Assembly: GCA_947453825.1 (NCBI GenBank)
Contig: CANGHN010000006.1
Coordinates: 22,648-86,647 of the forward strand
DNA: 64,000 nt
Origin: Betaproteobacteria bacterium
GTDB lineage: Bacteria > Pseudomonadota > Gammaproteobacteria > Burkholderiales > Burkholderiaceae
Reading direction: 5' to 3'
Shown: positions 7,680 through 16,278 of the stretch, one piece after another
Layout of the letters: each line of letters begins with the position of its first letter
How positions within the stretch are numbered: the stretch's first letter is position 1
Notes under the pieces: generated by a model
Databases searched by the model: none
What the model was told of the DNA's origin: nothing
Seen by the model: only the letters and a program-made list of their open reading frames with translations
Translations under genes and position numbers: made by a program

Positions 7680-8048
7680 ATGTCTCAAGAAAATTTACTT
7701 TCCTTGATTAAGAATCTTGCCTCTACTGGTGCATCGATTGCACAAACACGTCTTGAGCTACTTTCCGTTGACGCACAGATCGCTAGAAGCAAATTTATCA
7801 GCCTTCTAGTGATGATTATTAGCGCCTTATTCTTTTTATTCTTTGGGCTTATCATGCTGGCGCTCTTGATCGTGATCTACAGCTGGGAGACTGACCGGAT
7901 GATGGCTTTGGGTTTACTTACCAGTGCTTTTTTAGTAATTGGCTTGATCCTAGCGTTGTTGATCATGCAGTCCTTGCGTAGTATGCCGAAGTTATTTGAG
8001 GCTTCTATTGCGGAGTTGGCAAAAGATCGTGAAGAGCTGTCCAGATGA
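7680..8048 (+). CDS. yqjE: YqjE-like phage-holin-superfamily membrane protein
   Basis: 122 aa. Two long hydrophobic segments (about residues 38-70, SLLVMIISALFFLFFGLIML, and 80-105) flanked by polar helices match the YqjE/Phage_holin_3_6 family of small inner-membrane proteins. The family is unrelated to lysis in this context; function is poorly known but linked to envelope stress and stationary phase through yqjD. It overlaps the next gene by four bases (ATGA), implying translational coupling. Confidence 0.82.
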   Translation: MSQENLLSLIKNLASTGASIAQTRLELLSVDAQIARSKFISLLVMIISALFFLFFGLIMLALLIVIYSWETDRMMALGLLTSAFLVIGLILALLIMQSLRSMPKLFEASIAELAKDREELSR

Positions 8049-8326
8049 GTATTAAATTAAGCGCTCTAGAGCATCGTAGGCAGTTACTGCAAGCGCAGGC
8101 ACAGTCAGAGCGCAAAGCCTTCAGTGCCCATTTTGAGTCCTGGGAAAAGCCTTTATCTTGGGCTGATAAGGGCGTTGACACTTACCATTTCTTAAAAAGT
8201 AATCCTCTTCTTTGGACTAGCGCATTTGCTGCTCTTGCGCACTACAAGCCAAAGTTGGCTAGTAAGGTACTTGCAGTAGGCTGGGGGCTTATGAAGCTAG
8301 TCAAAAGCGCAAAAAGATTGCTCTAA
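8045..8326 (+). CDS. YqjK-like small protein
   Basis: 93 aa, basic at both ends, with a possible weak membrane helix (NPLLWTSAFAALAHYKP, about residues 52-68). It matches the size and order of yqjK, third gene of the yqjD-yqjE-yqjK locus, and begins inside the stop of yqjE. The assignment rests mainly on synteny. It is convergent with apt (7-base gap). Confidence 0.65.
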   Translation: MSIKLSALEHRRQLLQAQAQSERKAFSAHFESWEKPLSWADKGVDTYHFLKSNPLLWTSAFAALAHYKPKLASKVLAVGWGLMKLVKSAKRLL

Positions 8327-8333
8327 AACTGAT

Positions 8334-8852
8334 CTAAGTAAGCAAGACAGATTTATTGGCAATGTCATTTTGAGCCAGCGCATGACTACCCTTGAGCGAT
8401 CTAATCTCCAATAAAGTTATCGCACCACAAACCTGAAAGCCTGCTTTGTGTAGCAATGTATTTGCTGCGATGAGAGTGCCACCAGTTGCTAAAACATCAT
8501 CAAGCAATAAGACCTTGGCCTCCTTGGGTAGGGTTGATTGCTGAATCTCCAGGCCGTCTGAGCCGTATTCCAGGCCATAGTTCTCTCGATGAGAGGCAAG
8601 GGGTAGTTTGTTCGGCTTGCGGGCTAATGCTAGACCCTTATGGGCATGATGTGCCAGTGCTGAACCAAAGATAAAACCCCTAGACTCAATACCGAGAATA
8701 TGGGTGTAATCAAATTGCTTTGCTAAAACATCTAATTGCAAAATAGCCTCTTTAAAGGCGGCTGGATTTGCTAGCAAAGGCGAGATATCTCTAAACAAAA
8801 TTCCTGGTTTTGGAAAGTCTGGCACACCAGGGAGATAATCAAGTAAATTCAT
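8334..8852 (-). CDS. apt: Adenine phosphoribosyltransferase
   Basis: 172 aa, the normal length. It converts adenine plus PRPP to AMP in the cytoplasm. The PRPP-binding motif VLLLDDVLATGGTLIAA (about residues 114-130), the N-terminal PDFPKPGILFRDISPLL and IESRGFIFGSALA are classic APT signatures. The start codon is only 11 bases from the start of a divergent nucleosidase gene whose product would release adenine or a related base, so the two make a salvage pair. Promoters for each must overlap the other's 5' coding region. Confidence 0.95.
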   Translation of the reverse strand: MNLLDYLPGVPDFPKPGILFRDISPLLANPAAFKEAILQLDVLAKQFDYTHILGIESRGFIFGSALAHHAHKGLALARKPNKLPLASHRENYGLEYGSDGLEIQQSTLPKEAKVLLLDDVLATGGTLIAANTLLHKAGFQVCGAITLLEIRSLKGSHALAQNDIANKSVLLT

Positions 8853-8863
8853 GGAATATTCAT

Positions 8864-9418
8864 ATGAAAACAGATCTCCTCATTATCACTGCATTAGAGT
8901 CAGAGCTCAAGCGTGAGTCTTTGCCTGCTGGCGTTAACCTAGTCTACTCAGGTATTGGCAAAATTAATGCTGCAGTGACTGCCTTGCAGGCAATTGAACA
9001 ATTTAAGCCAAGTCGTATTATTAATTTCGGTACAGCTGGAAAAATCAAGCCTCAGTTAGATGGTCTTTTAGAGATTGGTAGGGTAGTGCAACGAGATATG
9101 ATGGCAGAGCCTCTTGCGCCTCGTGGAAGCACCCCATTCTGTCCAAAGCCTTCCGAATATCTTTCCTCAGGAAAGTTTGTTTGTGGAACTGGAGATAGCT
9201 TCGTTACAACTGCAGATCCTTGGTTACATCAGCAGGGAATTGATCTGGTTGATATGGAGTTGTTTGCCATAGCCAGCGTAGCTCACCAATACCATATTCC
9301 TTGGCATTCATTTAAATACATTACTGATGATGCTAATGAGAGCTCAGGGGATGATTGGGTAGAAAGGGTGCATCATGGTCAGGAGTTATTTCTCAAGACT
9401 CTCAAGATATTGTTGTAA
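8864..9418 (+). CDS. PNP/UDP-type nucleosidase (MTA/SAH nucleosidase-like)
   Basis: About 184 aa. I start at the ATG at 8864 (MKTDLLIITALESELKR) because family members begin at this strand; the longer ORF start lies inside apt. Motifs of the phosphorylase/nucleosidase fold are visible: GIGKINAAVTALQAIEQF, RIINFGTAGKI, DMELFAIASVA (nucleoside-binding ME pair) and YITDDANESSGDDW (catalytic Asp). It is shorter than E. coli MtnN (about 232 aa), so the exact substrate (methylthioadenosine, SAH or another nucleoside) is uncertain. Divergent pairing with apt supports release of adenine. Confidence 0.78.
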   Translation: MKTDLLIITALESELKRESLPAGVNLVYSGIGKINAAVTALQAIEQFKPSRIINFGTAGKIKPQLDGLLEIGRVVQRDMMAEPLAPRGSTPFCPKPSEYLSSGKFVCGTGDSFVTTADPWLHQQGIDLVDMELFAIASVAHQYHIPWHSFKYITDDANESSGDDWVERVHHGQELFLKTLKILL

Positions 9419-9432
9419 TGATCAGGGGTTCA

Positions 9433-9891
9433 CTATTGCTCAGCTTTGTACCAAACCTGAGTTCGGCCCAGAAGTGAGAAGCCGATATAGCCCCGGACAT
9501 CCATTTTCTTACCATCTTCTGTTGCAATCTTGACCTTATAAATCTCACCCTCTTTAGGATCTAGAATTTTTCCTCCCGACCAGAACCCAGTTTGATCTTG
9601 TTTTAGGTCAGTCATTATTTTCATGCCAACAATCGGCTTATCTTTACGCTCATCTTTACATAAATTGCAGTAGACGAGAGTGGTTTCACCAGGCCTGGGA
9701 AACGTTTTGATAATAGTGCCTTCCAAAACACCATTTACTTGCTCAATTTTAATTAATGAAGCTGGTTGATTGGTTTTATCGTCAATCGTTTTCCAAACAC
9801 CAATTGCAGGATCGACTACCTGTGCATGAGAAAAACTACTCATCAAACCCATTAAACATGTAGAAAAGAGTAAGGCTTGCTTAATTATCAT
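9433..9891 (-). CDS. DUF2147 exported protein
   Basis: About 152 aa. The start at 9891 (MIIKQALLFSTCLMGLMSSFSHA) is chosen because TAAGGAGT lies just upstream; the track's extension overlaps the thiolase. The mature part has the DUF2147 pattern: IGVWKTIDDKTNQPASLIKI near the start, CNLCKDERKDKPIVGMKIM, GGKILDPKEGEIYKVKI and a C-terminal GYIGFSLLGRTQVWYK. These are small periplasmic beta-barrel-like proteins of unknown role. It follows the thiolase by 16 bases and is probably the last gene of the beta-oxidation operon. Confidence 0.85.
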   Translation of the reverse strand: MIIKQALLFSTCLMGLMSSFSHAQVVDPAIGVWKTIDDKTNQPASLIKIEQVNGVLEGTIIKTFPRPGETTLVYCNLCKDERKDKPIVGMKIMTDLKQDQTGFWSGGKILDPKEGEIYKVKIATEDGKKMDVRGYIGFSLLGRTQVWYKAEQ

Positions 9892-9907
9892 AGAACTCCT
9901 TAAAAAC

Positions 9908-11104
9908 TTAACAACGTTCAAATATTCCGGCAGCACCCATACCAGTGCCAACACACATAGTGACCATTGCATGCTTTAATTGACGTCTTTGTAGCGCATG
10001 AATTGCAGTAGCAGCACGAATTGCCCCAGTTGCACCTAAAGGATGACCAAGAGCAATAGCACTTCCTAGTGGATTGACTTTGGAAGGGTCTAATTGCAAA
10101 TCACGCATCACTGCTAGAGACTGGGCTGCAAAGGCTTCATTGAGCTCTATCCAGTCAAGATCTTGCAGGTTTAGTCCGGCATATTGGAGGGCAGCAGGAA
10201 TTGCTTCTTTTGGCCCAATTCCCATGATCTCTGGCGGCACTCCTTTGACAGCAAAGCTGACAAAGCGAGCCAAGGGAGTTAGACCAAAAGTCTTAATGGC
10301 TTTTTCACTAGCTAGAATAAGTGCGCCAGCACCGTCAGAGGTTTGTGAGCTATTGCCGGCAGTCACACTACCTTTGACAGCAAAAGGAGATTTTAGTTTA
10401 GCCAAACCCTCGAGTGAAGTGTCTACGCGTGGCCCCTCATCTCGAGTAAATTCTCGCCAACGAATATCCACTTGACCTTGCTCAAGGTTCATCGCACGAT
10501 CGGCAACCTTGACAGGAAAAATTTCTGCGTCAAATTCACCTGCCGCTTGAGCAGCAAGTGCTTTTTGATGAGAGGCTAAGGCAAACGCATCTTGGTCTTC
10601 TCGGCTAATCTTCCATTGTTGTGCAACCTTTTCGGCCGTTAAGCCCATGCCATAGGCAATACCAATATTTTCATCGCCAATAAAAATCTCAGGGGATAAG
10701 GAGGGCGTATTACCTCCCATCGGCACCATACTCATTGACTCAACACCACCAGCAATCATTACATCTGCCTCGCCAACCCGAATACGATCTGCAGCCATGG
10801 CAATGGCATTTAAACCGGATGAGCAAAAACGATTCACCGTGATACCGCCAACGCTATTGGGAAGGCCGCCTAATAACAAGCCAATACGGGCAATATTGAG
10901 TCCTTGCTGAGCTTCTGGCATAGCGCAGCCGATGATGGCGTCTTCTATTGCCTTAGGATCAAGCGAAGGTACCTGCGCCAAAGCCTGTTGAATAGCCTTA
11001 CCCAACAAGTCATCAGGACGTGTATTCCTTAAAGATCCTCGACCAGATTTACCAACTGGACTTCTGGTGGCCGCTACGATGTATGCATCTTGAATATTTT
11101 TCAT
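9908..11104 (-). CDS. fadA: Acetyl-CoA acyltransferase (3-ketoacyl-CoA thiolase)
   Basis: 398 aa. Catalyses thiolytic cleavage of 3-ketoacyl-CoA, the last step of beta-oxidation. The nucleophilic cysteine lies in VNRFCSSGLNAIAMA (about residue 90), and the C-terminal catalytic motifs NEAFAAQ, GHPLGATGA and CVGTGMGAAG are intact. It is third in a TetR-led operon after acyl-CoA dehydrogenase and the dehydrogenase/hydratase fusion, 21 bases after the latter. The fadA symbol is by role; Burkholderiales carry several paralogues. Confidence 0.92.
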   Translation of the reverse strand: MKNIQDAYIVAATRSPVGKSGRGSLRNTRPDDLLGKAIQQALAQVPSLDPKAIEDAIIGCAMPEAQQGLNIARIGLLLGGLPNSVGGITVNRFCSSGLNAIAMAADRIRVGEADVMIAGGVESMSMVPMGGNTPSLSPEIFIGDENIGIAYGMGLTAEKVAQQWKISREDQDAFALASHQKALAAQAAGEFDAEIFPVKVADRAMNLEQGQVDIRWREFTRDEGPRVDTSLEGLAKLKSPFAVKGSVTAGNSSQTSDGAGALILASEKAIKTFGLTPLARFVSFAVKGVPPEIMGIGPKEAIPAALQYAGLNLQDLDWIELNEAFAAQSLAVMRDLQLDPSKVNPLGSAIALGHPLGATGAIRAATAIHALQRRQLKHAMVTMCVGTGMGAAGIFERC

Positions 11105-11125
11105 GATTAGTCTTTTCTAAATCAA

Positions 11126-13567
11126 TTAATTTCTGACAGGCTTACCATTCTGGAGAAGACCCATAATGCGTTCCATCGTCTTAGGGTGTCCAATCAATTC
11201 GACAAAAGCTTGACGTTCAAGTTTTAACAACCACTCTTCGGTAACAAGTGTGCCTGCATCAACATCGCCACCAGTAATGATTGAAATGATTTTTTGTGCA
11301 ATATGAGCGTCGTGCTCTGAAATAAAGCCACCATCACGAAGATTTACTACTTGACCCATCACTGTAGAGGCCACAGAGCGGCCGCCAACAGAAATGAGCG
11401 CTGGAATAGGGGGTTTATATCCAGCGTAGTGCATGGCGTTCACTTGGCTTTGTGCAAGCGCTAGTAGCTCATAAACATTAGGCACAATGATGTCGCCTTT
11501 TTGCAGATAGGACATCTTCATGGCTTCTTGAGCAGAAGAGGACACCTTAGCCATCGCAGCATTCTCAAAGGATGCTTTTGTGAAATCGAGGTAATTTGTA
11601 TTGCCGGCTAAATTAATACCCGCTGCAGCACGAATAGCCGCCTCTTTAAGTCCGCCACCAGCCGGCAGAAGACCGACACCAACTTCTACTAAGCCGATAT
11701 AGCTCTCAATTGCAGCCACTCTTCGTGCTGCTTGCATCACTAATTCACAACCACCACCTAGCGCAACACCAGAGACTGCGCAAACCACAGGAACTTGTGA
11801 GTATTTCACTCTCATCATGGTGTCTTGAAACAGCTGAACGAAGGGCTCTACGCCTGCAGGACCTCCTTTCATCACCATAGGAAGTGCTGCCTCTAAGTTA
11901 GCGCCGGCAGAGAACGGACCACCAGGGGTCCCCAGTTTCAAAGAAGAGGGCTGCCATACGACTAGTCCCGCATAGTTTGCTTCCGCTAGTTCAATTGCTT
12001 TTTGAATGCCATTTAAAACGTCTGGACTGAAGGTATTCATCTTTGAACGGAATGAGGCAATTAAGACATTGGGCTCGCGCTTGTCGACCCAGACACGCAA
12101 ATCTGGATTTTCATAAATGGTACTGCCAGCAATTTTAGGGTCTGGAGATCCATCACCCAACAGAGGCGCTCTAAATACTTGTTTTTGATATACCGCTAGT
12201 GTTGAGCGAGGAATGTATTTCATGGTTGAAGCCGACCATGAGCCCTCTGGAGTATGAAATGCTTGTGTATTGGCTACGGGCCCATTAAATATCCAGTCTG
12301 GCAAAGCTTCTTTACTTAATGTTTTGCCAGCATCGATATCTTCCTTGATCCATTTAGCCACTTGAGATATGCCAGCCGCTTGCCAATCTTCGAAAGGACC
12401 TTTATCCCAACCATAACCCCAGCGCATTGCGAAATCAATTTCACGGGCCGAGTCAGCAATGTTGCCAAGCTGAATCGCACAGTAGTGAAAAATATCGCGA
12501 TAGATTGCCCATAAGAATTGCGCTTGTGGTTCATCGGTATCTCTCAGAAGTTCGAGGCGCTCAGCAATTGGCTTTTTTAGAATTCGCTCTACGAGTGGAT
12601 TAATAGTGGCAGTAGAGGGCTTGTATTCTCCGGTAGTAGGATCAAGTACTAAAACTGTCTTCCCATCTTTGCGATAAAAGCCTGCTTTAGTCTTTTGTCC
12701 CAAGGCGCCTTTGGCGATGAGTTGACTGACCACTTCTGGGGTTTTAAAGAGCGCAGAGAAGGGATCGGCCTGTAGGGATTTTTCCATTGTCTGAATCACG
12801 TGGGCCATAGTATCTAGACCAACTACATCACTCGTTCTAAAAGTCGCTGATTTTGCACGACCTAATTTACTGCCTGTAATGACATCTACTTCATCGAAGC
12901 CAAGACCCCATTTTGTAGCTTCTGCAAATACGGCCAAAATAGAAAAAACTCCCACTCGATTACCAATAAAGTTGGGCGTATCCTTAGCGCGTACAACCCC
13001 CTTACCCATAGTGGAGGTCATAAAAGTCTCAAGCGCATCTAGTACTGCAGGATCAGTATCCGCTGCTGGAATCAGTTCTAATAAATGCATATATCTTGGC
13101 GGATTGAAAAAGTGTACGCCGCAGAAACGTTTCTTCAGATCTCCAGAAAATCCTTTAGCTAGCTCACCAATTGGCAGCCCAGAGGTGTTTGTTGCAAAGA
13201 GAGTGTGTGCCGGAATATGCGGTGCTACTTTCTCATACAGAGCATGCTTCCAATCAAGACGCTCTGCAATGGCTTCAATGATTAAATCGCACTGTGCAAG
13301 TAAAGCCAAATCATCTTCATAATTAGCTGCCATGATGAGATTGGCATCACCAGGCAGACCTAAAGGAGCAGGCTTAAGCTTTTTAAGATTCTCAATTGCT
13401 TTAAGTGAAATCGCATTCTTATTTAACGGTTTTCCATCATCGGATTTAGCTGGAAGATCAAACAAAATAACGGGCAAACCTACGTTAATGCATTGCGCAG
13501 CAATTTGTGCACCCATAACACCGGCACCCAATATCGCAACTTTCTTAATGATTTTATTTTCAGTCAT
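11126..13567 (-). CDS. 3-hydroxyacyl-CoA dehydrogenase / enoyl-CoA hydratase fusion
   Basis: 813 aa bifunctional beta-oxidation enzyme. The NAD-binding Rossmann domain comes first (KKVAILGAGVMGAQIAAQ, about residues 8-25), then the HAD C-terminal domains (GFYRKDGKT region), and the crotonase/hydratase domain is C-terminal (VCAVSGVALGGGCELVMQAA, about residues 600-619). This order is the reverse of E. coli FadB, where hydratase comes first, and matches the HAD-first type common in Burkholderiales. It would convert 2-enoyl-CoA to 3-ketoacyl-CoA. The acyl-CoA dehydrogenase stop is 10 bases upstream. Confidence 0.92.
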   Translation of the reverse strand: MTENKIIKKVAILGAGVMGAQIAAQCINVGLPVILFDLPAKSDDGKPLNKNAISLKAIENLKKLKPAPLGLPGDANLIMAANYEDDLALLAQCDLIIEAIAERLDWKHALYEKVAPHIPAHTLFATNTSGLPIGELAKGFSGDLKKRFCGVHFFNPPRYMHLLELIPAADTDPAVLDALETFMTSTMGKGVVRAKDTPNFIGNRVGVFSILAVFAEATKWGLGFDEVDVITGSKLGRAKSATFRTSDVVGLDTMAHVIQTMEKSLQADPFSALFKTPEVVSQLIAKGALGQKTKAGFYRKDGKTVLVLDPTTGEYKPSTATINPLVERILKKPIAERLELLRDTDEPQAQFLWAIYRDIFHYCAIQLGNIADSAREIDFAMRWGYGWDKGPFEDWQAAGISQVAKWIKEDIDAGKTLSKEALPDWIFNGPVANTQAFHTPEGSWSASTMKYIPRSTLAVYQKQVFRAPLLGDGSPDPKIAGSTIYENPDLRVWVDKREPNVLIASFRSKMNTFSPDVLNGIQKAIELAEANYAGLVVWQPSSLKLGTPGGPFSAGANLEAALPMVMKGGPAGVEPFVQLFQDTMMRVKYSQVPVVCAVSGVALGGGCELVMQAARRVAAIESYIGLVEVGVGLLPAGGGLKEAAIRAAAGINLAGNTNYLDFTKASFENAAMAKVSSSAQEAMKMSYLQKGDIIVPNVYELLALAQSQVNAMHYAGYKPPIPALISVGGRSVASTVMGQVVNLRDGGFISEHDAHIAQKIISIITGGDVDAGTLVTEEWLLKLERQAFVELIGHPKTMERIMGLLQNGKPVRN

Positions 13568-13577
13568 TGAGTATCTT

Positions 13578-15365
13578 TCAGAAAAATTCAGCAGGCATAG
13601 CCATTAGCGATTTAGATCCGGCGCGCGCCTGACGAATGAGCATGGCTGTCTCGGGTAGTAATTTATCGAAATAGAAGCGAGCAGTGTTGAGTTTTGCCTT
13701 ATAAAAAGGATCATCACTCGATTTATTGGCTAGTGCAATTTTGGCCATCCGGGCAAAAAGATAGGCATAGATAAGGTGTCCGACAGTGCGAAGGTAGGGT
13801 ACAGCTGCAGCACCCACTTCTTCATGATTCATCATGGCTTTCATACCAATTTCTTTAGTGAGCTTTTCGACTTTGCTGGCAATATCAGCTAGAGGATCAA
13901 TAAACTCCTGCATTTCTTTGCGAACACCTTCTTCTTCGATAAAGGTTTCAATAATCTTCCCAAACTTCGTTAATTTTTTGCCCATATCTCCAAGGACCTT
14001 GCGTCCCAAAAGATCCAGGGATTGAATGGTATTGGTACCTTCATAAATCATGTTGATACGAGCATCGCGCACATACTGCTCCATACCCCATTCGACGATA
14101 TAACCATGCCCACCAAAGACTTGAAGCCCTTCATTAGTTGCAGTAAATGCGTTATCGGTTAAGAAAGCCTTAATGATTGGCGTGAGCAGGGCAACCATCT
14201 CTCCAGTCTCTTTACGAATAGATTCATCGGGATGATTGAGCTCGGTATCAATCATGAGTGCTATCCAATAAGTAAATGCTCGCCCGCCTTCTGCATAGGC
14301 TCTTTGGGTCAGTAGCATTCTGCGCACATCAGGATGCACGATGATGGGGTCAGCTGCCTTTTCAGGTTCCTTTGCACCGGTAAGGCTGCGCATTTGTAGG
14401 CGCTCTTTGGCATAAGCTGCAGAGTTTTGATAAGCCACTTCCGTTAAACCGAGGCTTTGCATGCCTACACCTAAGCGAGCGGCGTTCATCATGACAAACA
14501 TTGCATTGAGTCCCTTATGAGGCTCGCCTACTAGCGTCCCAATGGCGCCATCGAAATTCATGACGCAAGTGGCATTACCGTGGATACCCATTTTGTGTTC
14601 GAGAGAACCGCAAGTAACAGGATTGCGAGTACCTAGTGAGCCATCAGCATTGACTATGAATTTAGGTACTGCAAATAAAGAAATACCTTTACTACCTTTA
14701 GGTGAGTCTGGTAAGCGCGCTAGTACAAGATGTACGATATTTTCTGCAAGATCATGCTCTCCACTAGAGATAAATATCTTAGTGCCTGTAATAGAGTAGT
14801 TGCCATCTGCGAGAGGCTCAGCTTTGGTTTTGAGTAAACCTAAGTCAGTACCGCAATGGGGCTCAGTAAGACACATCGTTCCAGTCCAGTGACCTGAAAC
14901 CAGTTTTTCTAAGTACATCTTTTTCTGCTCAGGTGTGCCATGTGCATGCAAGCACTCATAGGCACCATGCGATAAGCCTGGATACATTGTCCAAGCCTGA
15001 TTCGCTGAATTGAGCATCTCATAAAGAACGGAGTTGACTAACTGCGGTAAACCTTGGCCACCAAACTGGGGGTCGCAAGAGAGAGAAGGCCAGCCACCCT
15101 CAATATATTGTTTGTAAGCTTCTTTAAAACCAGTTGGCGTCTTGACAGACCCATCATCAGCACGTGTACAACCTTCATGATCCCCAATCTGATTTAAAGG
15201 AAAGGCAATTTCGCTAGCAAACTTACCAGCCTCTTCAAAGATTTGATTCATGGTTTCTTGATCAATCTCTTGGTAGCTTGGCAGCCCTTTAAAAGTTGAC
15301 TGGGCATCAAAAAGCTCATGAATGACAAACTGCATATCGCGAAGGGGTGGGGTGTATTCAGGCAT
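13578..15365 (-). CDS. Acyl-CoA dehydrogenase (long, C-terminal-extended type)
   Basis: 595 aa, the size of the acyl-CoA dehydrogenases that carry an N-terminal and a C-terminal extension. Signatures: MCLTEPHCGTDLG (FAD/substrate loop), HKMGIHGNATCVMNFDGA, QVFGGHGYIVEWGMEQYVRDARI and YEGTNTIQSLDLLGRK with the catalytic-glutamate region. It performs the first, FAD-dependent step of fatty acyl-CoA beta-oxidation and passes electrons to ETF. It begins 34 bases after the TetR gene and starts the enzyme part of the operon. Confidence 0.93.
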   Translation of the reverse strand: MPEYTPPLRDMQFVIHELFDAQSTFKGLPSYQEIDQETMNQIFEEAGKFASEIAFPLNQIGDHEGCTRADDGSVKTPTGFKEAYKQYIEGGWPSLSCDPQFGGQGLPQLVNSVLYEMLNSANQAWTMYPGLSHGAYECLHAHGTPEQKKMYLEKLVSGHWTGTMCLTEPHCGTDLGLLKTKAEPLADGNYSITGTKIFISSGEHDLAENIVHLVLARLPDSPKGSKGISLFAVPKFIVNADGSLGTRNPVTCGSLEHKMGIHGNATCVMNFDGAIGTLVGEPHKGLNAMFVMMNAARLGVGMQSLGLTEVAYQNSAAYAKERLQMRSLTGAKEPEKAADPIIVHPDVRRMLLTQRAYAEGGRAFTYWIALMIDTELNHPDESIRKETGEMVALLTPIIKAFLTDNAFTATNEGLQVFGGHGYIVEWGMEQYVRDARINMIYEGTNTIQSLDLLGRKVLGDMGKKLTKFGKIIETFIEEEGVRKEMQEFIDPLADIASKVEKLTKEIGMKAMMNHEEVGAAAVPYLRTVGHLIYAYLFARMAKIALANKSSDDPFYKAKLNTARFYFDKLLPETAMLIRQARAGSKSLMAMPAEFF

Positions 15366-15399
15366 ATTATTTCCAGGGTGTTAATGAGATATTGCTGAT

Positions 15400-16041
15400 T
15401 CAATTACTTTTTAAGTTTTGATTACTACTAATGACGTTTTTAATAAGCTTGTTTGCTAGAGCAAGACTCTCGGGATTTTGCAAAAAGCGGGAATCATGGT
15501 GGGCACCCAAAACTACGCTATAGAGTTGAAATAGCAAAGCTCTTGCATCAGTGCTTTTCTTAAAGTGACCCAAAGCAATGGATTCTTTAATAGCGCGAAG
15601 GAGTGCTGCACGCCAGTCTTCAACGCTTTTAACTAATTCATCGCGTACTATTCCGGGGCGATCATCAAACTCAGCAGCTCCAGCGATAAAGAAGCAGCTG
15701 GAGGTGTTATCGCCAACGCTAATCTTGAGCCAAGAATCAATCATGTGACGAAGGCGTGGAAGCCCCTTAGATTTTAAGAGGGCAGGAACGAACACCACCT
15801 GTGAAAAATGTTCGTAATACTTTCGAATAACTTCAATCTGCAATTCCTCGCGAGAGCCAAAGTGAGCAAAAACGCCGCTTTTACTCATATTCACCGTTTC
15901 AGCAAGGTTGCCAATAGTGATGCCTTCAAGACCAGATTTGCTGGCAATGTCCAAGGCCGCCCCCAGAATGACTGCTTTGGTAGTTAAACCCTTTTTGGGC
16001 TCATTAGCTTCGTGAGCAGATCTTGTGTGCATCATTTTCAA
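15400..16041 (-). CDS. TetR/AcrR-family regulator of the beta-oxidation operon
   Basis: 213 aa (a start at the fourth codon, MHTRSAHE, is also possible). The N-terminal DNA-binding domain reads LTTKAVILGAALDIASKSG, ITIGNLAETVNMSKSGVFAH and FGSREELQIEVIRKYYEHF, the usual TetR helices. The C-terminal ligand domain is of the TetR_C_33-like type. It precedes three beta-oxidation genes on the same strand, so an acyl-CoA-responsive repressor (FadR/PsrA-like in role) is the natural reading. A palindromic ACGATCGT lies 29 bases upstream of the start. Confidence 0.88.
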   Translation of the reverse strand: MKMMHTRSAHEANEPKKGLTTKAVILGAALDIASKSGLEGITIGNLAETVNMSKSGVFAHFGSREELQIEVIRKYYEHFSQVVFVPALLKSKGLPRLRHMIDSWLKISVGDNTSSCFFIAGAAEFDDRPGIVRDELVKSVEDWRAALLRAIKESIALGHFKKSTDARALLFQLYSVVLGAHHDSRFLQNPESLALANKLIKNVISSNQNLKSN

Positions 16042-16069
16042 GAAGTATCCAGAATGTTGTAAAAATAAT

Positions 16070-16077
16070 ACGATCGT
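16070..16077. promoter_or_regulatory. Candidate TetR operator
   Basis: ACGATCGT is a perfect 8-bp palindrome flanked by another CG-rich half site (TTCGTTT), standing out in AT-rich DNA between tetR and the outer-membrane gene. ACGA/TCGT half sites are common in TetR operators. Assignment is from position and form only. Confidence 0.4.
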
Positions 16078-16178
16078 TCGTTTATATTACACTAGGATTT
16101 TTACAGTTTCCACAACTAAACACACACCAGAAGCTCTATAGATGGTCCTAAGGGCTAATGAATTGATGCACTGCAAAA

Positions 16179-16204
16179 TATAGCAAGGGAAAACCCGAGC
16201 TATA
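16179..16204 (+). other. Hairpin in the leader of the outer-membrane protein gene
   Basis: TATAGC and GCTATA (6 bp) enclose AA/GA and then GGG-AAAA-CCC, giving a compact two-part hairpin 75-100 bases before the ATG at 16279. It may be a stabilising 5' UTR element or a small-RNA target structure. No T-run follows, so it is not a plain terminator. The rest of the 16042-16278 gap shows a repeated TTTACAGT but no gene. Confidence 0.4.
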
Positions 16205-16278
16205 AAACACAACAAAAATCTTTACAGTCAATGAAGTAGTAATGAACTCATTTAATAAAAATTGATACAGGAAGAGAC

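Noticed and set aside
10074-10475. Antisense ORF of 133 aa inside the thiolase gene, and similar ORFs inside the fad, thi, par and pcc genes.
   Set aside because: They lie wholly opposite strongly recognised enzymes, have no family signals, and follow from codon bias of the real strand.
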